From contig JAEZSO010000001.1 in NCBI GenBank assembly GCA_023421795.1, positions 248,001 to 312,000 of the forward strand: 64,000 bases of DNA, given 5' to 3'. The stretch is from Cyanobacteria bacterium OH_PDB_230 (GTDB lineage Bacteria > Cyanobacteriota > Vampirovibrionia > Gastranaerophilales > Gastranaerophilaceae). The notes below the pieces were generated by a model, which was not told the DNA's origin, made no database searches, and worked only from the letters and a program-made list of their open reading frames with translations. A program made the position numbers and the translations under genes. Positions within the stretch are counted from its first letter, which is position 1, and each line of letters begins with the position of its first letter. Shown here one piece after another: positions 25,650 through 34,426 of this stretch.

Positions 25650-26330
25650 TTATCCCATTATTATCCAGAGAACTTTTTTTGTAATTCTGGCCAGGATTAT
25701 TGCAAAAAAGCTGAAGATATAGTCATAAACCATTTTTATGGTGCTTTGAGTTGCAATCCAGTCAAGCATGAATGAGTAAGATTCTCTTTTGATTAGTCCC
25801 ACGATTATTGTGTATAAGATACCTGTGATATGTATTGTTAACACACCGAAAAAAGCCGCTTTGGCCATTGATTTGTATGTGTATTTGTTTCTCAAAGTTT
25901 TGCATATTACTATGACAGCCGGTAGGTACGCTAAAATATATCCGAAATTATACTGTGTGATATAGGTTATACCGCCTCCCACTGCAAATATCGGGAAGTA
26001 GGCAAGCCCCAGGATTATATAGAGCCCAACAGTAATCGAAGCGAACAAGGATCCTAATAATGTAGAAATAAAGAAAATAACCGGTATTTGCGGGATGTAC
26101 TCATAATATTTTGTTGTGATTAAATGGTGTAAAGGATTTTCAAAATATTTTATCGGGTGAAAAATTGCATCCATAGGGATTATATAATGGAAAAAAGATA
26201 GCTGAGAAAAGGTTCCTACAATTATTAGCAACAAACAGAACGCAATTAGAGAAAGAGTTCCCAGGTTAAATCTGATTTTTTCCCTGGAACGCTTTATTTG
26301 TCTGACTTGAGATTCAATCCTTTTGCTCAT
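25650..26330 (-). CDS. BioY-like biotin transport S component
   Basis: A 226-aa membrane protein with about six helices. G-S-L-F-A-S-I-T-V-G-L-Y-I-I-L-G followed by P-I-F-A-V-G-G-G and a Tyr-rich G-Y-I-L-A-Y region match the BioY pattern of ECF-type biotin importers. The basic N-terminal 25 residues are longer than usual. No ECF ATPase or EcfT is adjacent, and solitary BioY proteins are known. It overlaps rimI by 17 nt. Confidence 0.7.
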   Translation of the reverse strand: MSKRIESQVRQIKRSREKIRFNLGTLSLIAFCLLLIIVGTFSQLSFFHYIIPMDAIFHPIKYFENPLHHLITTKYYEYIPQIPVIFFISTLLGSLFASITVGLYIILGLAYFPIFAVGGGITYITQYNFGYILAYLPAVIVICKTLRNKYTYKSMAKAAFFGVLTIHITGILYTIIVGLIKRESYSFMLDWIATQSTIKMVYDYIFSFFAIILARITKKVLWIIMG

Positions 26331-26859
26331 AATAATAATTTACCTTGTTTATGCTTTTTATTATTTTTTCGTATATGCTTTTGAACTTATCGTACCAGAT
26401 ATTTTCCGTAAACATAATAATAGCATTTTCGCCGTTGTCCTGATAATAATTTTTTCTTTGTCCTATTGAAGTAAACCCTAATTTTTCATATAAAGAAATA
26501 GCCGCTACGTTGCTCTCTCTTACTTCCAATGTAATGTATTTTATCATTTGTTTGTAACAATCTTCAATAAGAGTTACAAGAAGTATCTGAGCGAGCTGTT
26601 TATTTCTGTAGTCGGGATGCACGGCAAGCGTGGTTATATGAGCTTCTTCAAGGATTTGCCAGTAGCCTATGTAAGCTAATAACTTATTTGTTTTTGTTTC
26701 AAAAACGCAATAATAATGAGCCAATTTGTTGGAAAGTTCGTTATAAAAAGAATTTTTCGACCAGTGGTGGTTAGGATAGGCTACTTCTTCTATCTTCATA
26801 ACCTCATCCACGTCATCAGGTGTCATTTCTCTTATTTTTACGCATAGGACTTTTTTCAT
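26314..26859 (-). CDS. rimI: GNAT N-acetyltransferase, RimI-type
   Basis: Acetylates a protein N-terminus, classically ribosomal S18, with acetyl-CoA. The acetyl-CoA loop is H-P-D-Y-R-N-K-Q-L-A, and E-V-R-E-S-N-x-A-A-I-S-L-Y-E-K-L-G-F is the RimI signature. The C-terminal 30 residues extend beyond the domain. I set the start at ATG 26859 because an extended -10 box (TGCTACAAT) ends 8 nt before it. No Shine-Dalgarno is present, so a leaderless mRNA is likely. Confidence 0.8.
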   Translation of the reverse strand: MKKVLCVKIREMTPDDVDEVMKIEEVAYPNHHWSKNSFYNELSNKLAHYYCVFETKTNKLLAYIGYWQILEEAHITTLAVHPDYRNKQLAQILLVTLIEDCYKQMIKYITLEVRESNVAAISLYEKLGFTSIGQRKNYYQDNGENAIIMFTENIWYDKFKSIYEKIIKSINKVNYYYEQKD

Positions 26860-26867
26860 ATTTGAAA

Positions 26868-26876
26868 ATTGTAGCA
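26868..26876 (-). promoter_or_regulatory. Extended -10 promoter of rimI, leaderless start
   Basis: On the minus strand TGCTACAAT is followed after 8 nt by ATG 26859. Transcription should start within a base or two of the start codon. Confidence 0.5.
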
Positions 26877-27005
26877 AAGACGTAATTAAGATTCAATTCG
26901 TGAAATTTAAGCATTTTTTAAAAATACAATGTTTGGTGTATTTCTGTGTTTTTTATCGTCTGAAAACATGCTTTTAAAAGTAAAAATACAAAAAATGGAG
27001 GATAT

Positions 27006-27043
27006 AACACTATCAATAAATATATTATTATTCTGATAGTGTT
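27006..27043. promoter_or_regulatory. Inverted repeat upstream of flagellar operon
   Basis: AACACTATCA (27006-27015) and TGATAGTGTT (27034-27043) form a perfect 10-bp inverted repeat with an 18-nt AT-rich spacer, 38 nt before fliJ. It could be an operator for the hook operon or an RNA hairpin in its leader. Confidence 0.55.
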
Positions 27044-27080
27044 TTACTAAAATACTAGACTTTTATTTATTGAGGTAGGT

Positions 27081-27527
27081 TTGAAAAAATTCGCATTTAG
27101 ACTTGAAACAGTCTTGAAGCTCAAAGAAAAAGCTTTGGACGACAAGATGTTAGAGATGGCAAAAATTACAAAAATATTGCAAGAAGAAGAAGAAAAACTA
27201 AACAACCTGATAAATAAAAAAGCCAATATTAACGACCATCTTATTTCTATTTATCAGAGCCGTGAATGTCTTGATTTGCAAGAAGTTCATAACCACAAAG
27301 AATATTTGATACAGCTGGCTGTTAATATTACGAATAAGGAGAACCTGTTAAAGCAAATTAATGCAGCGCTAAAAGAAAAACAGATGGAAGTCCAAGAAGC
27401 GCTAAAAGAAAAAAACATCCTGGAAAAACTAAAAGAAAAACAAGCTGAAAAGCATTATGTCGAAATAATGCAAAAACAAATGACAGAACTGGATGACATA
27501 ACAATAAGTAGATACAAAGCTGTATAA
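27081..27527 (+). CDS. fliJ: Flagellar export chaperone FliJ
   Basis: A 148-aa, nearly all-helical coiled-coil protein. K-F-A-F-R-L-E-T-V-L-K-L-K-E at the N-terminus is the FliJ signature. FliJ couples the FliI ATPase to the FlhA export gate. The start is TTG after GAGGTAGG. It heads the run fliJ-fliK-flgD-flgE; fliI, its usual neighbour, is not present. Confidence 0.85.
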   Translation: MKKFAFRLETVLKLKEKALDDKMLEMAKITKILQEEEEKLNNLINKKANINDHLISIYQSRECLDLQEVHNHKEYLIQLAVNITNKENLLKQINAALKEKQMEVQEALKEKNILEKLKEKQAEKHYVEIMQKQMTELDDITISRYKAV

Positions 27528-27545
27528 CAGTACATCGGGGAGATT

Positions 27546-29597
27546 ATGGCAAACTCTATAAACGAATTTATTTTAAATAACGCTAATACCCAGGCGGTAA
27601 AAGATACCGCTAAAAACTCAAATCAATATATGACTAAAGAAGCAGACAAGTCATTTGATATGGTTTTTAAAGACGTTAATAAATATTCAAATTCTAATAA
27701 TTACGAAAATAAATACAACGATAAACAAACTACAGGTTATAAAAATAACCAAAATGCATTTGGTGAGCAGAATCAATCCCTGAAAAAAGATGAATACGCT
27801 TTTGGTAAGACAGCAGAATCTGTTGTTGACGAGCGCAAAAGGTCAGAAAGTGCAGTCAAAGAAAAATATCAAGAGAAAACAAAAAATACAGATTATATAG
27901 AATCTAAAGAATCCAAGCAGGTAGATAATTCCAGAAAAGAAGAGTCTTCCTCAAAATCTTCGACCGACAAAAAAGATGGAGCAACGGATTCGTACGAAAC
28001 TCAAGCTAAAGAAGTCGTCAAAAATGCTGATACCCAGAAGGATAACACTGTAAAGCCTGACTCTGAAGAGAAACAACAAGCCGTAAAGGATGATAATTCT
28101 AATCAAAACCAATCTCAAAAAGATAATGATAATAATCCTAAAAATAATGTTTTATCCCAAAATTCTGAAACAAATCAGCAAAAGCAAAATATCGTAGAAC
28201 AAGCAGTTGGTTCAACTCAGAATCAGATAACAGATACAGCTTCTGTTAATCAGCCTGGGTTAGCGGTTTTGGCTGACATAGCTGCAGAAACGACTGCATC
28301 AAGCCCAAGCAATCTGGCAGGGAGCGAAACAGTATCTAATCAAACTGCTGCTAATGACGTAGTGATTAATAACTTAGCATCAAATAATACGGCATCATCC
28401 AATGCCGCAATAGATGCAGCTTCTAAGGCTCAAACAGAAATAAATTCAGCAACGCAGCCACAGAATACAGCGCCGACTTCTGAAAATTCATCTAAAATTG
28501 CAGCAGCTATAGAAGATTCTATTAATCTAACTGTAGATGTTGATGCTCAAATGGATGCAGGTTCTGACGTTAAGAATACTTCTTTGAATGCCAATCCAGA
28601 AGCCGCTGACGCGTCTAAAGATAAAACTCATGTAACGATAACAGCTCAAGACAATACTGCCAATAATAAATCCGTGGAACCTGATAAAATTACTGCGGCA
28701 AAACCAAATACGACAGACATCGTGGACAATGCTCCTAAAACTGAGATTTTAGATACAAATGCTTCTTTAGATGAATCTCAAAATCAAACACAAATAAAAG
28801 CTTCTGAAAACGTCAAGTCGCTGGAAACGGCGAAAGCCGATGCAAAAGATGCAAGGCCTCAAACAGCTGTTTCACAGGCTGTTATAGACAGACTGAATGC
28901 AGAAGTGGTTAACAACAATAATTCGTCTAATACTGGCAGTAATTTTTCAAGACAACAGAATGCTGCTGAACAAATAGTTAAACTTTCAATTGAATCAATG
29001 ACTTTAAAATCTGAGGCTCCTGATTTTACTCATCTTATGAATCAGGACAAGGTTCAGCTTGCGCAAGATAAAATCCAGGTAAACATCCCTCAAACACCTG
29101 CAAAAGAGCTAAGTAAATTTGATATTTTAAATCAGATCGCGGAAAAATTGCCAAACTTAAAAGCAGGTTCAGAGAAAGTGGAAATAATTCTAAAGCCTGA
29201 ACGTTTAGGTAAAGTTAACGTAGAACTTCAAAGTACGCGAGGTTTAATCAATGCTACTTTGATTGCGGAAAACAAGCAGGTAAAAGAACTGTTAGAAAAA
29301 AATATTGATACTTTGAGAAATAATCTTACTTCTCAAGGAGTTAACGTAAATAACATTACTGTAAAAGTGGATGAATCCGCTAAATCACAGTTTAACACTT
29401 TTGATTTTAACCAGGGACAATTCGGATCAGAGGCTCAGGATCAGCAACAAGGTTCTCAACGTGCTTACGATTCCGACAATTCAAATGATATAAAGGGACA
29501 AAATATCGCAATAGAAACAGAAGAAGGGGCTGTTTCTATGAATGAACCGACTGAGAAGGGTTCATTACACGATGGAATGGTTGATTACAAGGTTTAA
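27546..29597 (+). CDS. fliK: Flagellar hook-length control protein FliK
   Basis: A 683-aa secreted molecular ruler. The first 500 residues are low-complexity, rich in Asn, Ser, Thr, Lys and Asp, and without Cys, which fits an unfolded exported ruler. The C-terminal domain (about 520-615) has the FliK/Flg_hook pattern V-E-I-I-L-K-P-E-R-L-G-K-V-x-V, an A-E-N-K-Q-V-K-E-L-L segment and L-x-S-Q-G-V-N-V, which switches export specificity. It lies 18 nt after fliJ with GGGGAG upstream. Confidence 0.85.
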   Translation: MANSINEFILNNANTQAVKDTAKNSNQYMTKEADKSFDMVFKDVNKYSNSNNYENKYNDKQTTGYKNNQNAFGEQNQSLKKDEYAFGKTAESVVDERKRSESAVKEKYQEKTKNTDYIESKESKQVDNSRKEESSSKSSTDKKDGATDSYETQAKEVVKNADTQKDNTVKPDSEEKQQAVKDDNSNQNQSQKDNDNNPKNNVLSQNSETNQQKQNIVEQAVGSTQNQITDTASVNQPGLAVLADIAAETTASSPSNLAGSETVSNQTAANDVVINNLASNNTASSNAAIDAASKAQTEINSATQPQNTAPTSENSSKIAAAIEDSINLTVDVDAQMDAGSDVKNTSLNANPEAADASKDKTHVTITAQDNTANNKSVEPDKITAAKPNTTDIVDNAPKTEILDTNASLDESQNQTQIKASENVKSLETAKADAKDARPQTAVSQAVIDRLNAEVVNNNNSSNTGSNFSRQQNAAEQIVKLSIESMTLKSEAPDFTHLMNQDKVQLAQDKIQVNIPQTPAKELSKFDILNQIAEKLPNLKAGSEKVEIILKPERLGKVNVELQSTRGLINATLIAENKQVKELLEKNIDTLRNNLTSQGVNVNNITVKVDESAKSQFNTFDFNQGQFGSEAQDQQQGSQRAYDSDNSNDIKGQNIAIETEEGAVSMNEPTEKGSLHDGMVDYKV

Positions 29598-29608
29598 GAG
29601 GAGGAACT

Positions 29609-30082
29609 ATGAGTACAATACAGAGTCAACTGGTAAATATGCAAAATATCACGGCACAAGCCCAAGCTGCCGCGCAAAAAGAAACTGGCGCAACTAAAGA
29701 ACTCGGACAGGACGCCTTTTTGATGCTAATGCTTGAACAATTAAAAAATCAGGATCCTTTGAGTCCTATGGATAACAAAGAGTTTCTTTCTCAACAAGCT
29801 CAATTTACCCAATTAAATGAAATACAAAAATTGAATCAAAATATGTCGGTAAACAATCAGATTATGCAAGCAAGTTCTCTGATTGGTAAAGAAGTATCGA
29901 TTGTAGACCCTGATGATTCGTCTAAACGTATAACAGGTGTCGTTTCGGCTGCAAACTTCAGCGGATCTGAGTCTACAGTTATAGTAAACGGCAAAGACTA
30001 TCCTTTAGGCTATGTGGTTAAGGTGTCTAACCCTAGCACAGAGACCCCAGGCAATCAGGATACACCAGAAACATCAACATAA
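29609..30082 (+). CDS. flgD: Flagellar hook-capping protein FlgD
   Basis: A 157-aa scaffold needed to assemble hook subunits. The conserved N-terminal part is intact: L-G-Q-D-A-F-L-M-L-M-L-E-Q-L-K-N-Q-D-P-L followed by Q-Q-A-Q-F-T-Q-L-N-E-I. The C-terminal region is short, giving a compact form without the full Ig-like insertion of enteric FlgD. GAGGAGG precedes the ATG. Confidence 0.92.
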   Translation: MSTIQSQLVNMQNITAQAQAAAQKETGATKELGQDAFLMLMLEQLKNQDPLSPMDNKEFLSQQAQFTQLNEIQKLNQNMSVNNQIMQASSLIGKEVSIVDPDDSSKRITGVVSAANFSGSESTVIVNGKDYPLGYVVKVSNPSTETPGNQDTPETST

Positions 30083-30129
30083 TATAAACTAGACAAAATA
30101 ATAGAAATTAAAAATAATCGGGAGGAAAA

Positions 30130-31476
30130 ATGGGTCAATCTTTTTACACATCTATTGGTGGTATTAAGGCCGCACAAAGTCAAATTAACGTTGTCTCAGA
30201 CAACTTAGCAAACATGAACACGATAGGCTTTAAAGAGTCTAATATCACGTTCTCTGACGTATACTATAATACGTTATCTTCTGGTTCTGCAGCGGGTAAA
30301 AGTTCAGGTGGTACAAACCCAAGGCAAATCGGTCTCGGCACGCAGGTAAGTTCTATAGATAGAAACTTCACCAACGGTGCTACACAAACTACAGGTAAAG
30401 CAACAGATATGAAAATTCAAGGTAATGGTTTCTTCACATTAATAAACCAGAACGATGAAATTTTATATTCAAGAGCAGGAAATTTTTCATTGGATTCGGA
30501 TGGTAATTTAGTTCTTCCAAATGGTTGCAGACTACTTGGTACTGCATCCACATTCGGAACTCAAAGCGGTAATATCCCCGTGAAAATTCCACCGATTATT
30601 AATCCGACAACCATACCGAATACGGTTGATTTAGGTATAAAAAACCGTTCGGATTTAAACAATGTAGATATTACTTCAGGTACTTTCAGTATTGAATATA
30701 CTTACACATCAGGCGGGGTGTCTCATACAACAACCGCAGGTGTTAGTATATCCGCTACTGATAATATGAACGACATCGTGGACAAAATCCAAGATGCTTT
30801 AGATGCCAGCAACCCTGGTTGTACGGTCAGCCTTGCTAACGGTAGGTTAAATATATCCAACCCTGCAGGCTCCACATTATCTTTTGTTTCAGGAACTTCT
30901 AACTTCGTTGGGGTTACAGAAATCGGTTCTTCTCCTGTTGGTGGTCCTTACGCAACAAAAGAGCTGGATTATAAACAAACCGTTGCAATGCCTGATAGCT
31001 TGGCATCAGCCGTGAAATATTCCGGCATGGACATATATGAAAACGGTACAATAGAAGTTAAATATTCCAACGGTGATAAGCTTACGGTAGTGCAGGATGA
31101 CAAAGGTCAAACGACATTCAAATATACCACATCAAACGGTGTTGTAATTAAAGGTAATGACGTAACTGTTGATTCTGCGGTTGCCGTTCCTGCAAATTTC
31201 CAAATGCAGTTGGCAAGTTTTATCAACCCTAATGGCTTGATTGCTCAGGGTGGTAATACTTACTCAAAAGGTGCTAACTGTGGCGATGCCTTCTTTGGAA
31301 CGCCAGGTACAAACGGATTCGGGACTATGCAGTCCGGAGCTCTTGAATCTTCTAACGTTGATATGACAAAGCAGTTCGCCGATATGATAGTTGCGCAAAG
31401 AGCGATAGAAGCTAACAGCCGTGTGTTCGATTCTCAAAACCAAATTATGAGAACACTGGTTAACTTAGGACAATAA
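30130..31476 (+). CDS. flgE: Flagellar hook protein FlgE
   Basis: A 448-aa hook subunit. The N-terminal rod motif (S-I-G-G-I-K-A-A-Q, N-L-A-N-M-N-T-I-G-F-K) and the C-terminal S-N-V-D-M-T-K-Q-F-A-D-M-I-V-A-Q-R-A-I-E-A-N-S-R form the D0 helices. The middle is a D1/D2 insertion rich in Thr, Ser and Gly. GGGAGG precedes the ATG. It is the last gene of the hook operon. Confidence 0.94.
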   Translation: MGQSFYTSIGGIKAAQSQINVVSDNLANMNTIGFKESNITFSDVYYNTLSSGSAAGKSSGGTNPRQIGLGTQVSSIDRNFTNGATQTTGKATDMKIQGNGFFTLINQNDEILYSRAGNFSLDSDGNLVLPNGCRLLGTASTFGTQSGNIPVKIPPIINPTTIPNTVDLGIKNRSDLNNVDITSGTFSIEYTYTSGGVSHTTTAGVSISATDNMNDIVDKIQDALDASNPGCTVSLANGRLNISNPAGSTLSFVSGTSNFVGVTEIGSSPVGGPYATKELDYKQTVAMPDSLASAVKYSGMDIYENGTIEVKYSNGDKLTVVQDDKGQTTFKYTTSNGVVIKGNDVTVDSAVAVPANFQMQLASFINPNGLIAQGGNTYSKGANCGDAFFGTPGTNGFGTMQSGALESSNVDMTKQFADMIVAQRAIEANSRVFDSQNQIMRTLVNLGQ

Positions 31477-31501
31477 TTATAAATAGTTGATTCTCTTAAA
31501 C

Positions 31502-31531
31502 AGCGGTTTGGATAACTCTGAGCCGCTTTTT
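31502..31531 (+). terminator. flgE operon terminator
   Basis: AGCGGTT (31502-31508) pairs with AGCCGCT (31521-31527) with one G-U pair, followed by TTTTTG. It abuts the hemW -10 box at 31536. Confidence 0.7.
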
Positions 31532-31535
31532 GTTG

Positions 31536-31541
31536 TACAAT
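31536..31541 (+). promoter_or_regulatory. -10 box of hemW, leaderless start
   Basis: TACAAT (preceded by TG) ends 6 nt before ATG 31548. The GGAG at 31542-31545 is 2 nt from the ATG, too close to serve as a Shine-Dalgarno. Confidence 0.45.
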
Positions 31542-31547
31542 GGAGTT

Positions 31548-32636
31548 ATGATTAGCAGCGTTTATATTCATATACCTTTTTGTAACAGAAAATGCAACTA
31601 TTGTTCTTTTGTGTCATATGATACATTGACTTTGAAAAATGTGTATATAGATTCTTTGCTGAAAGAAATAAGATCCAATTATAACTTTGAGCCCCTGGAT
31701 ACTCTTTATTTTGGAGGGGGAACCCCGTCTATTCTTTCTACTTCGGATTTTAAACAGATATTTGATCTTCTTAATCTGAAAAATGCTGCGGAAATCACTG
31801 TTGAAATCAATCCGGAAACAGTAAACAAAGAATATTTGGCGGAACTGAAATCTTTAGGAGTGAATAGGTTAAGCATAGGGGTGCAGGCTTTCGATGACAA
31901 AATCTTAAAAGCCATAGGCAGAAATCATACGGTGCTTGACGTTGAAAAAACAGTAAAAAACGCAAAAAATGTAGGCTTTGAAAATATAAGCATAGATTTA
32001 ATTTATGGTTTGCCGTCGCAAGACCTTAAATCTCTTGAAAAAACATTGCAAAAAGCCATAAATCTTGATGCCCAGCATATTTCATTATACGGGTTGAAAA
32101 TCGAAGAAGGTTGCCATTTTTACAATAATAAGCCGGACTTTTTGCCGGATAACGATGAACAAGCCCAGATGTATATTGAGTCAATAAAGACTCTTATGAC
32201 TTCAGGTTTTGAGCATTATGAAATAAGTAATTTTGCACAAAAAGGGTATGAATCCAAGCATAATCTTAAATACTGGCACAATGAGAATTATTACGGCTTT
32301 GGGGTGGCAGCTTGCGGTTATGAAAATGGGGTAAGGTACAACAATCAGACCTCTATAGAAAAATATTTGCAGAATCCTAATCTAAAAATATCAAAAGATA
32401 CCCTTACCTTTGAAGAAAAGCTGGAAGAGGAAATTTTTCTGGGGTTTAGGTTGTTAAAAGGGATTGATGTTGGATTTATCAATCAGAAATATTCAATAGA
32501 TTTTGAGGATAAATACAAGCAAATCATTGATAAATACACTGAAACAGGTCATTTAACAGCAACAGAAAAGGGGTATAAACTTAGCCTGAATGGAATTTTA
32601 CTGAGTAATAATATATTATCCGAATTTATCGATTAA
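31548..32636 (+). CDS. hemW: HemW-like radical SAM protein
   Basis: Resembles HemW (formerly HemN-like), a heme chaperone/insertase. H-I-P-F-C-N-R-K-C-N-Y-C-S-F carries the radical SAM cluster, followed by Y-F-G-G-G-T-P-S, R-L-S-I-G-V-Q-A-F-D and I-S-I-D-L-I-Y-G-L-P. A C-terminal HemN_C domain (about 290-360) is present. The longer frame begins at 31530, but the first six codons lie over the -10 box, so ATG 31548 is the likelier start (362 aa). It overlaps the convergent gene by 4 nt. Confidence 0.88.
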   Translation: MISSVYIHIPFCNRKCNYCSFVSYDTLTLKNVYIDSLLKEIRSNYNFEPLDTLYFGGGTPSILSTSDFKQIFDLLNLKNAAEITVEINPETVNKEYLAELKSLGVNRLSIGVQAFDDKILKAIGRNHTVLDVEKTVKNAKNVGFENISIDLIYGLPSQDLKSLEKTLQKAINLDAQHISLYGLKIEEGCHFYNNKPDFLPDNDEQAQMYIESIKTLMTSGFEHYEISNFAQKGYESKHNLKYWHNENYYGFGVAACGYENGVRYNNQTSIEKYLQNPNLKISKDTLTFEEKLEEEIFLGFRLLKGIDVGFINQKYSIDFEDKYKQIIDKYTETGHLTATEKGYKLSLNGILLSNNILSEFID

Positions 32637-33475
32637 TCTTTTGTTTTTGTTCCTGTTTCCATTCCCGCGATCAAGAAGGTCGCCGGAAGGATTTTTGACA
32701 TTACAGATTTTATTGCAGGGTTTTTGAAGAAGAAAGTTGACGCAAAACAAAGATCATCAATGTGTGCGCTAAAGTCAGAGGGTTTTACTTCTCTTTTTGA
32801 TTTTTCATTGAAAATCTTTTCATTGACTTTATTCATTATTTTATTTCCAAGACTTAGTCCTGCTGTTAAACTTGCTATAGTTATTGCTATTCTTGGCACG
32901 CCCTTTAAGAGAGAATTTACTTTAACTAATCCTTTTGCTTTTGTTAATTTGGAACCTAGTTTTGCTATCTCATCTGCGTTCATTTGCGAACTTTGTTTTA
33001 CCAGTTCTGCTGCCTTTTTGAATTGAGGCATTTTAATTGAATCAGGTTTGAAAATTTTGTTATTTAACATAAGCACAGAAACAGGCGTTAAAATATTTCC
33101 GAAGAATTGGATGTTTGCTTCTTTTAATTTTGCAGTAATATTTTCTTTTTTATCAGCTTGAATGCCGCCGGTAAGTCCTCCAAGAACGGATGCCGCGCCT
33201 ATTTTTAGAACATCTTTTTCTGCAAATTGCAGGTTGCTGAATTTAATATTCGGATCGCCCTTTTTAAGTTTATGGAGCAATAAAGCAATAGATGCTACTA
33301 TGCCGATAGAGCTTCCTACGAATGTTGCAACTGCTGTTTTTGTATTAGTTTTTCCTTTTTGTACAGGTTGCTGTACAGGTTGTTGTACAGGTTTTTTTTC
33401 AAGTTCTTTTTTTGTTTCGTTTTTTTGAACATTGTACTGCTGTGCTGCGGATGCTAAATTTGTAATTTTTGCCAT
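32633..33475 (-). CDS. Membrane-associated hypothetical protein with PVQQ repeats
   Basis: A 280-aa protein that I do not recognise. It has a Lys/Gln-rich N-terminus with tandem P-V-Q-Q units (about 30-38, from repeated CTGTACAGG-like DNA at 33357-33392). Hydrophobic segments lie near 48-66, 90-105, 125-135 and 200-215, with basic loops. The C-terminus ends with an F-F-F-K-N-P-A-I-K and M-x-K-I-L-P-A-T-F-L segment. No enzymatic motif is seen. It is convergent with hemW and transcribed alone. Confidence 0.55.
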   Translation of the reverse strand: MAKITNLASAAQQYNVQKNETKKELEKKPVQQPVQQPVQKGKTNTKTAVATFVGSSIGIVASIALLLHKLKKGDPNIKFSNLQFAEKDVLKIGAASVLGGLTGGIQADKKENITAKLKEANIQFFGNILTPVSVLMLNNKIFKPDSIKMPQFKKAAELVKQSSQMNADEIAKLGSKLTKAKGLVKVNSLLKGVPRIAITIASLTAGLSLGNKIMNKVNEKIFNEKSKREVKPSDFSAHIDDLCFASTFFFKNPAIKSVMSKILPATFLIAGMETGTKTKD

Positions 33476-33646
33476 GTTGGAACTTTGCCTTATATGACTA
33501 TTACCGTACCTACTTAATACTTAAGAACAATAAAAATTGCTAGTAAAGATTGAATTGTTAATAAAAAGAAACAAATATTCAAAGTTCTCTGTTTAAATTG
33601 TCTTCCTGTTGTACTAAGATTAAATTATAAATGAAGGAATAAAAAT

Positions 33647-34426
33647 ATGATAGACACACATGCACATATTGATTTTGAGAGTTATGACAATAGACTTAAA
33701 GATGTTCTGTCTAATGCTGAGAAGCAGGGTGTCGAGAAAATTATAATCCCTGGTGTGACACCCAAAGATTATCACAGAATCGTTACATTAATCGAACAAT
33801 ATGATTTTTTATTCGGTGCAATCGGTGTTCATCCTTCAGATGTAGAAGAATATAATGAGGAAGTTCAAGACCAAATTTTAGAACTTGCCAAACATCCTAA
33901 AATAGTAGCAATTGGGGAGGTCGGTCTCGATTATTATTGGGATAAATCAAAGGTTGACAGGCAAAAAGAAATATTTAGAGCCCAAATCGATATCGCAAAA
34001 CAGGTAATAAAGCCCGTAATAGTGCATGATAGAGACGCACATGAGGACACTTTAAAGATATTAAAAGAAACATCAGCTTCCGAGGTAGGGGTTGTCATGC
34101 ACTGCTTTTCAGGAAGTGTAGAATTCGCTCAACAATGTGTGAGAGAAGGTTTTTACATAGCACTTGGCGGGGTCGTGACTTTTAAGAATGCAAAGAAACC
34201 TAAAGAAGTCGGCGCAAAAATACCTTTGGAACATCTTCTTTTGGAGACAGATTCCCCGTTTTTGACACCTGTTCCTCATAGAGGAGAAGAAAATGAGCCT
34301 GCATACGTGAAATACGTTGCTCAGGAAATTGCAAAATTAAAAAATATTTCTGTTGAAGAAGTGGTTAATCAGACAACAAAGAACGCATATGATTTGTTTA
34401 AATTCGGCGGGCTAAAAAATGGCTAA
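33647..34426 (+). CDS. tatD: TatD-family metal-dependent DNase
   Basis: A 259-aa TIM-barrel hydrolase. Metal and catalytic residues are all visible: T-H-A-H-I-D at the N-terminus, G-E-V-G-L-D-Y, V-H-D-R-D-A-H, M-H-C-F-S-G-S and E-T-D-S-P-F-L. TatD enzymes act as DNases or exonucleases in repair. The ATG has AAGGAA upstream. The gene overlaps tlyA by 8 nt, indicating an operon. Confidence 0.93.
   Translation: MIDTHAHIDFESYDNRLKDVLSNAEKQGVEKIIIPGVTPKDYHRIVTLIEQYDFLFGAIGVHPSDVEEYNEEVQDQILELAKHPKIVAIGEVGLDYYWDKSKVDRQKEIFRAQIDIAKQVIKPVIVHDRDAHEDTLKILKETSASEVGVVMHCFSGSVEFAQQCVREGFYIALGGVVTFKNAKKPKEVGAKIPLEHLLLETDSPFLTPVPHRGEENEPAYVKYVAQEIAKLKNISVEEVVNQTTKNAYDLFKFGGLKNG

Noticed and set aside
33357..33392. 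CRISPR-like short repeats
   Set aside because: The repeated CTGTACAGG units are contiguous and encode the P-V-Q-Q repeats of one protein; there are no spacers.
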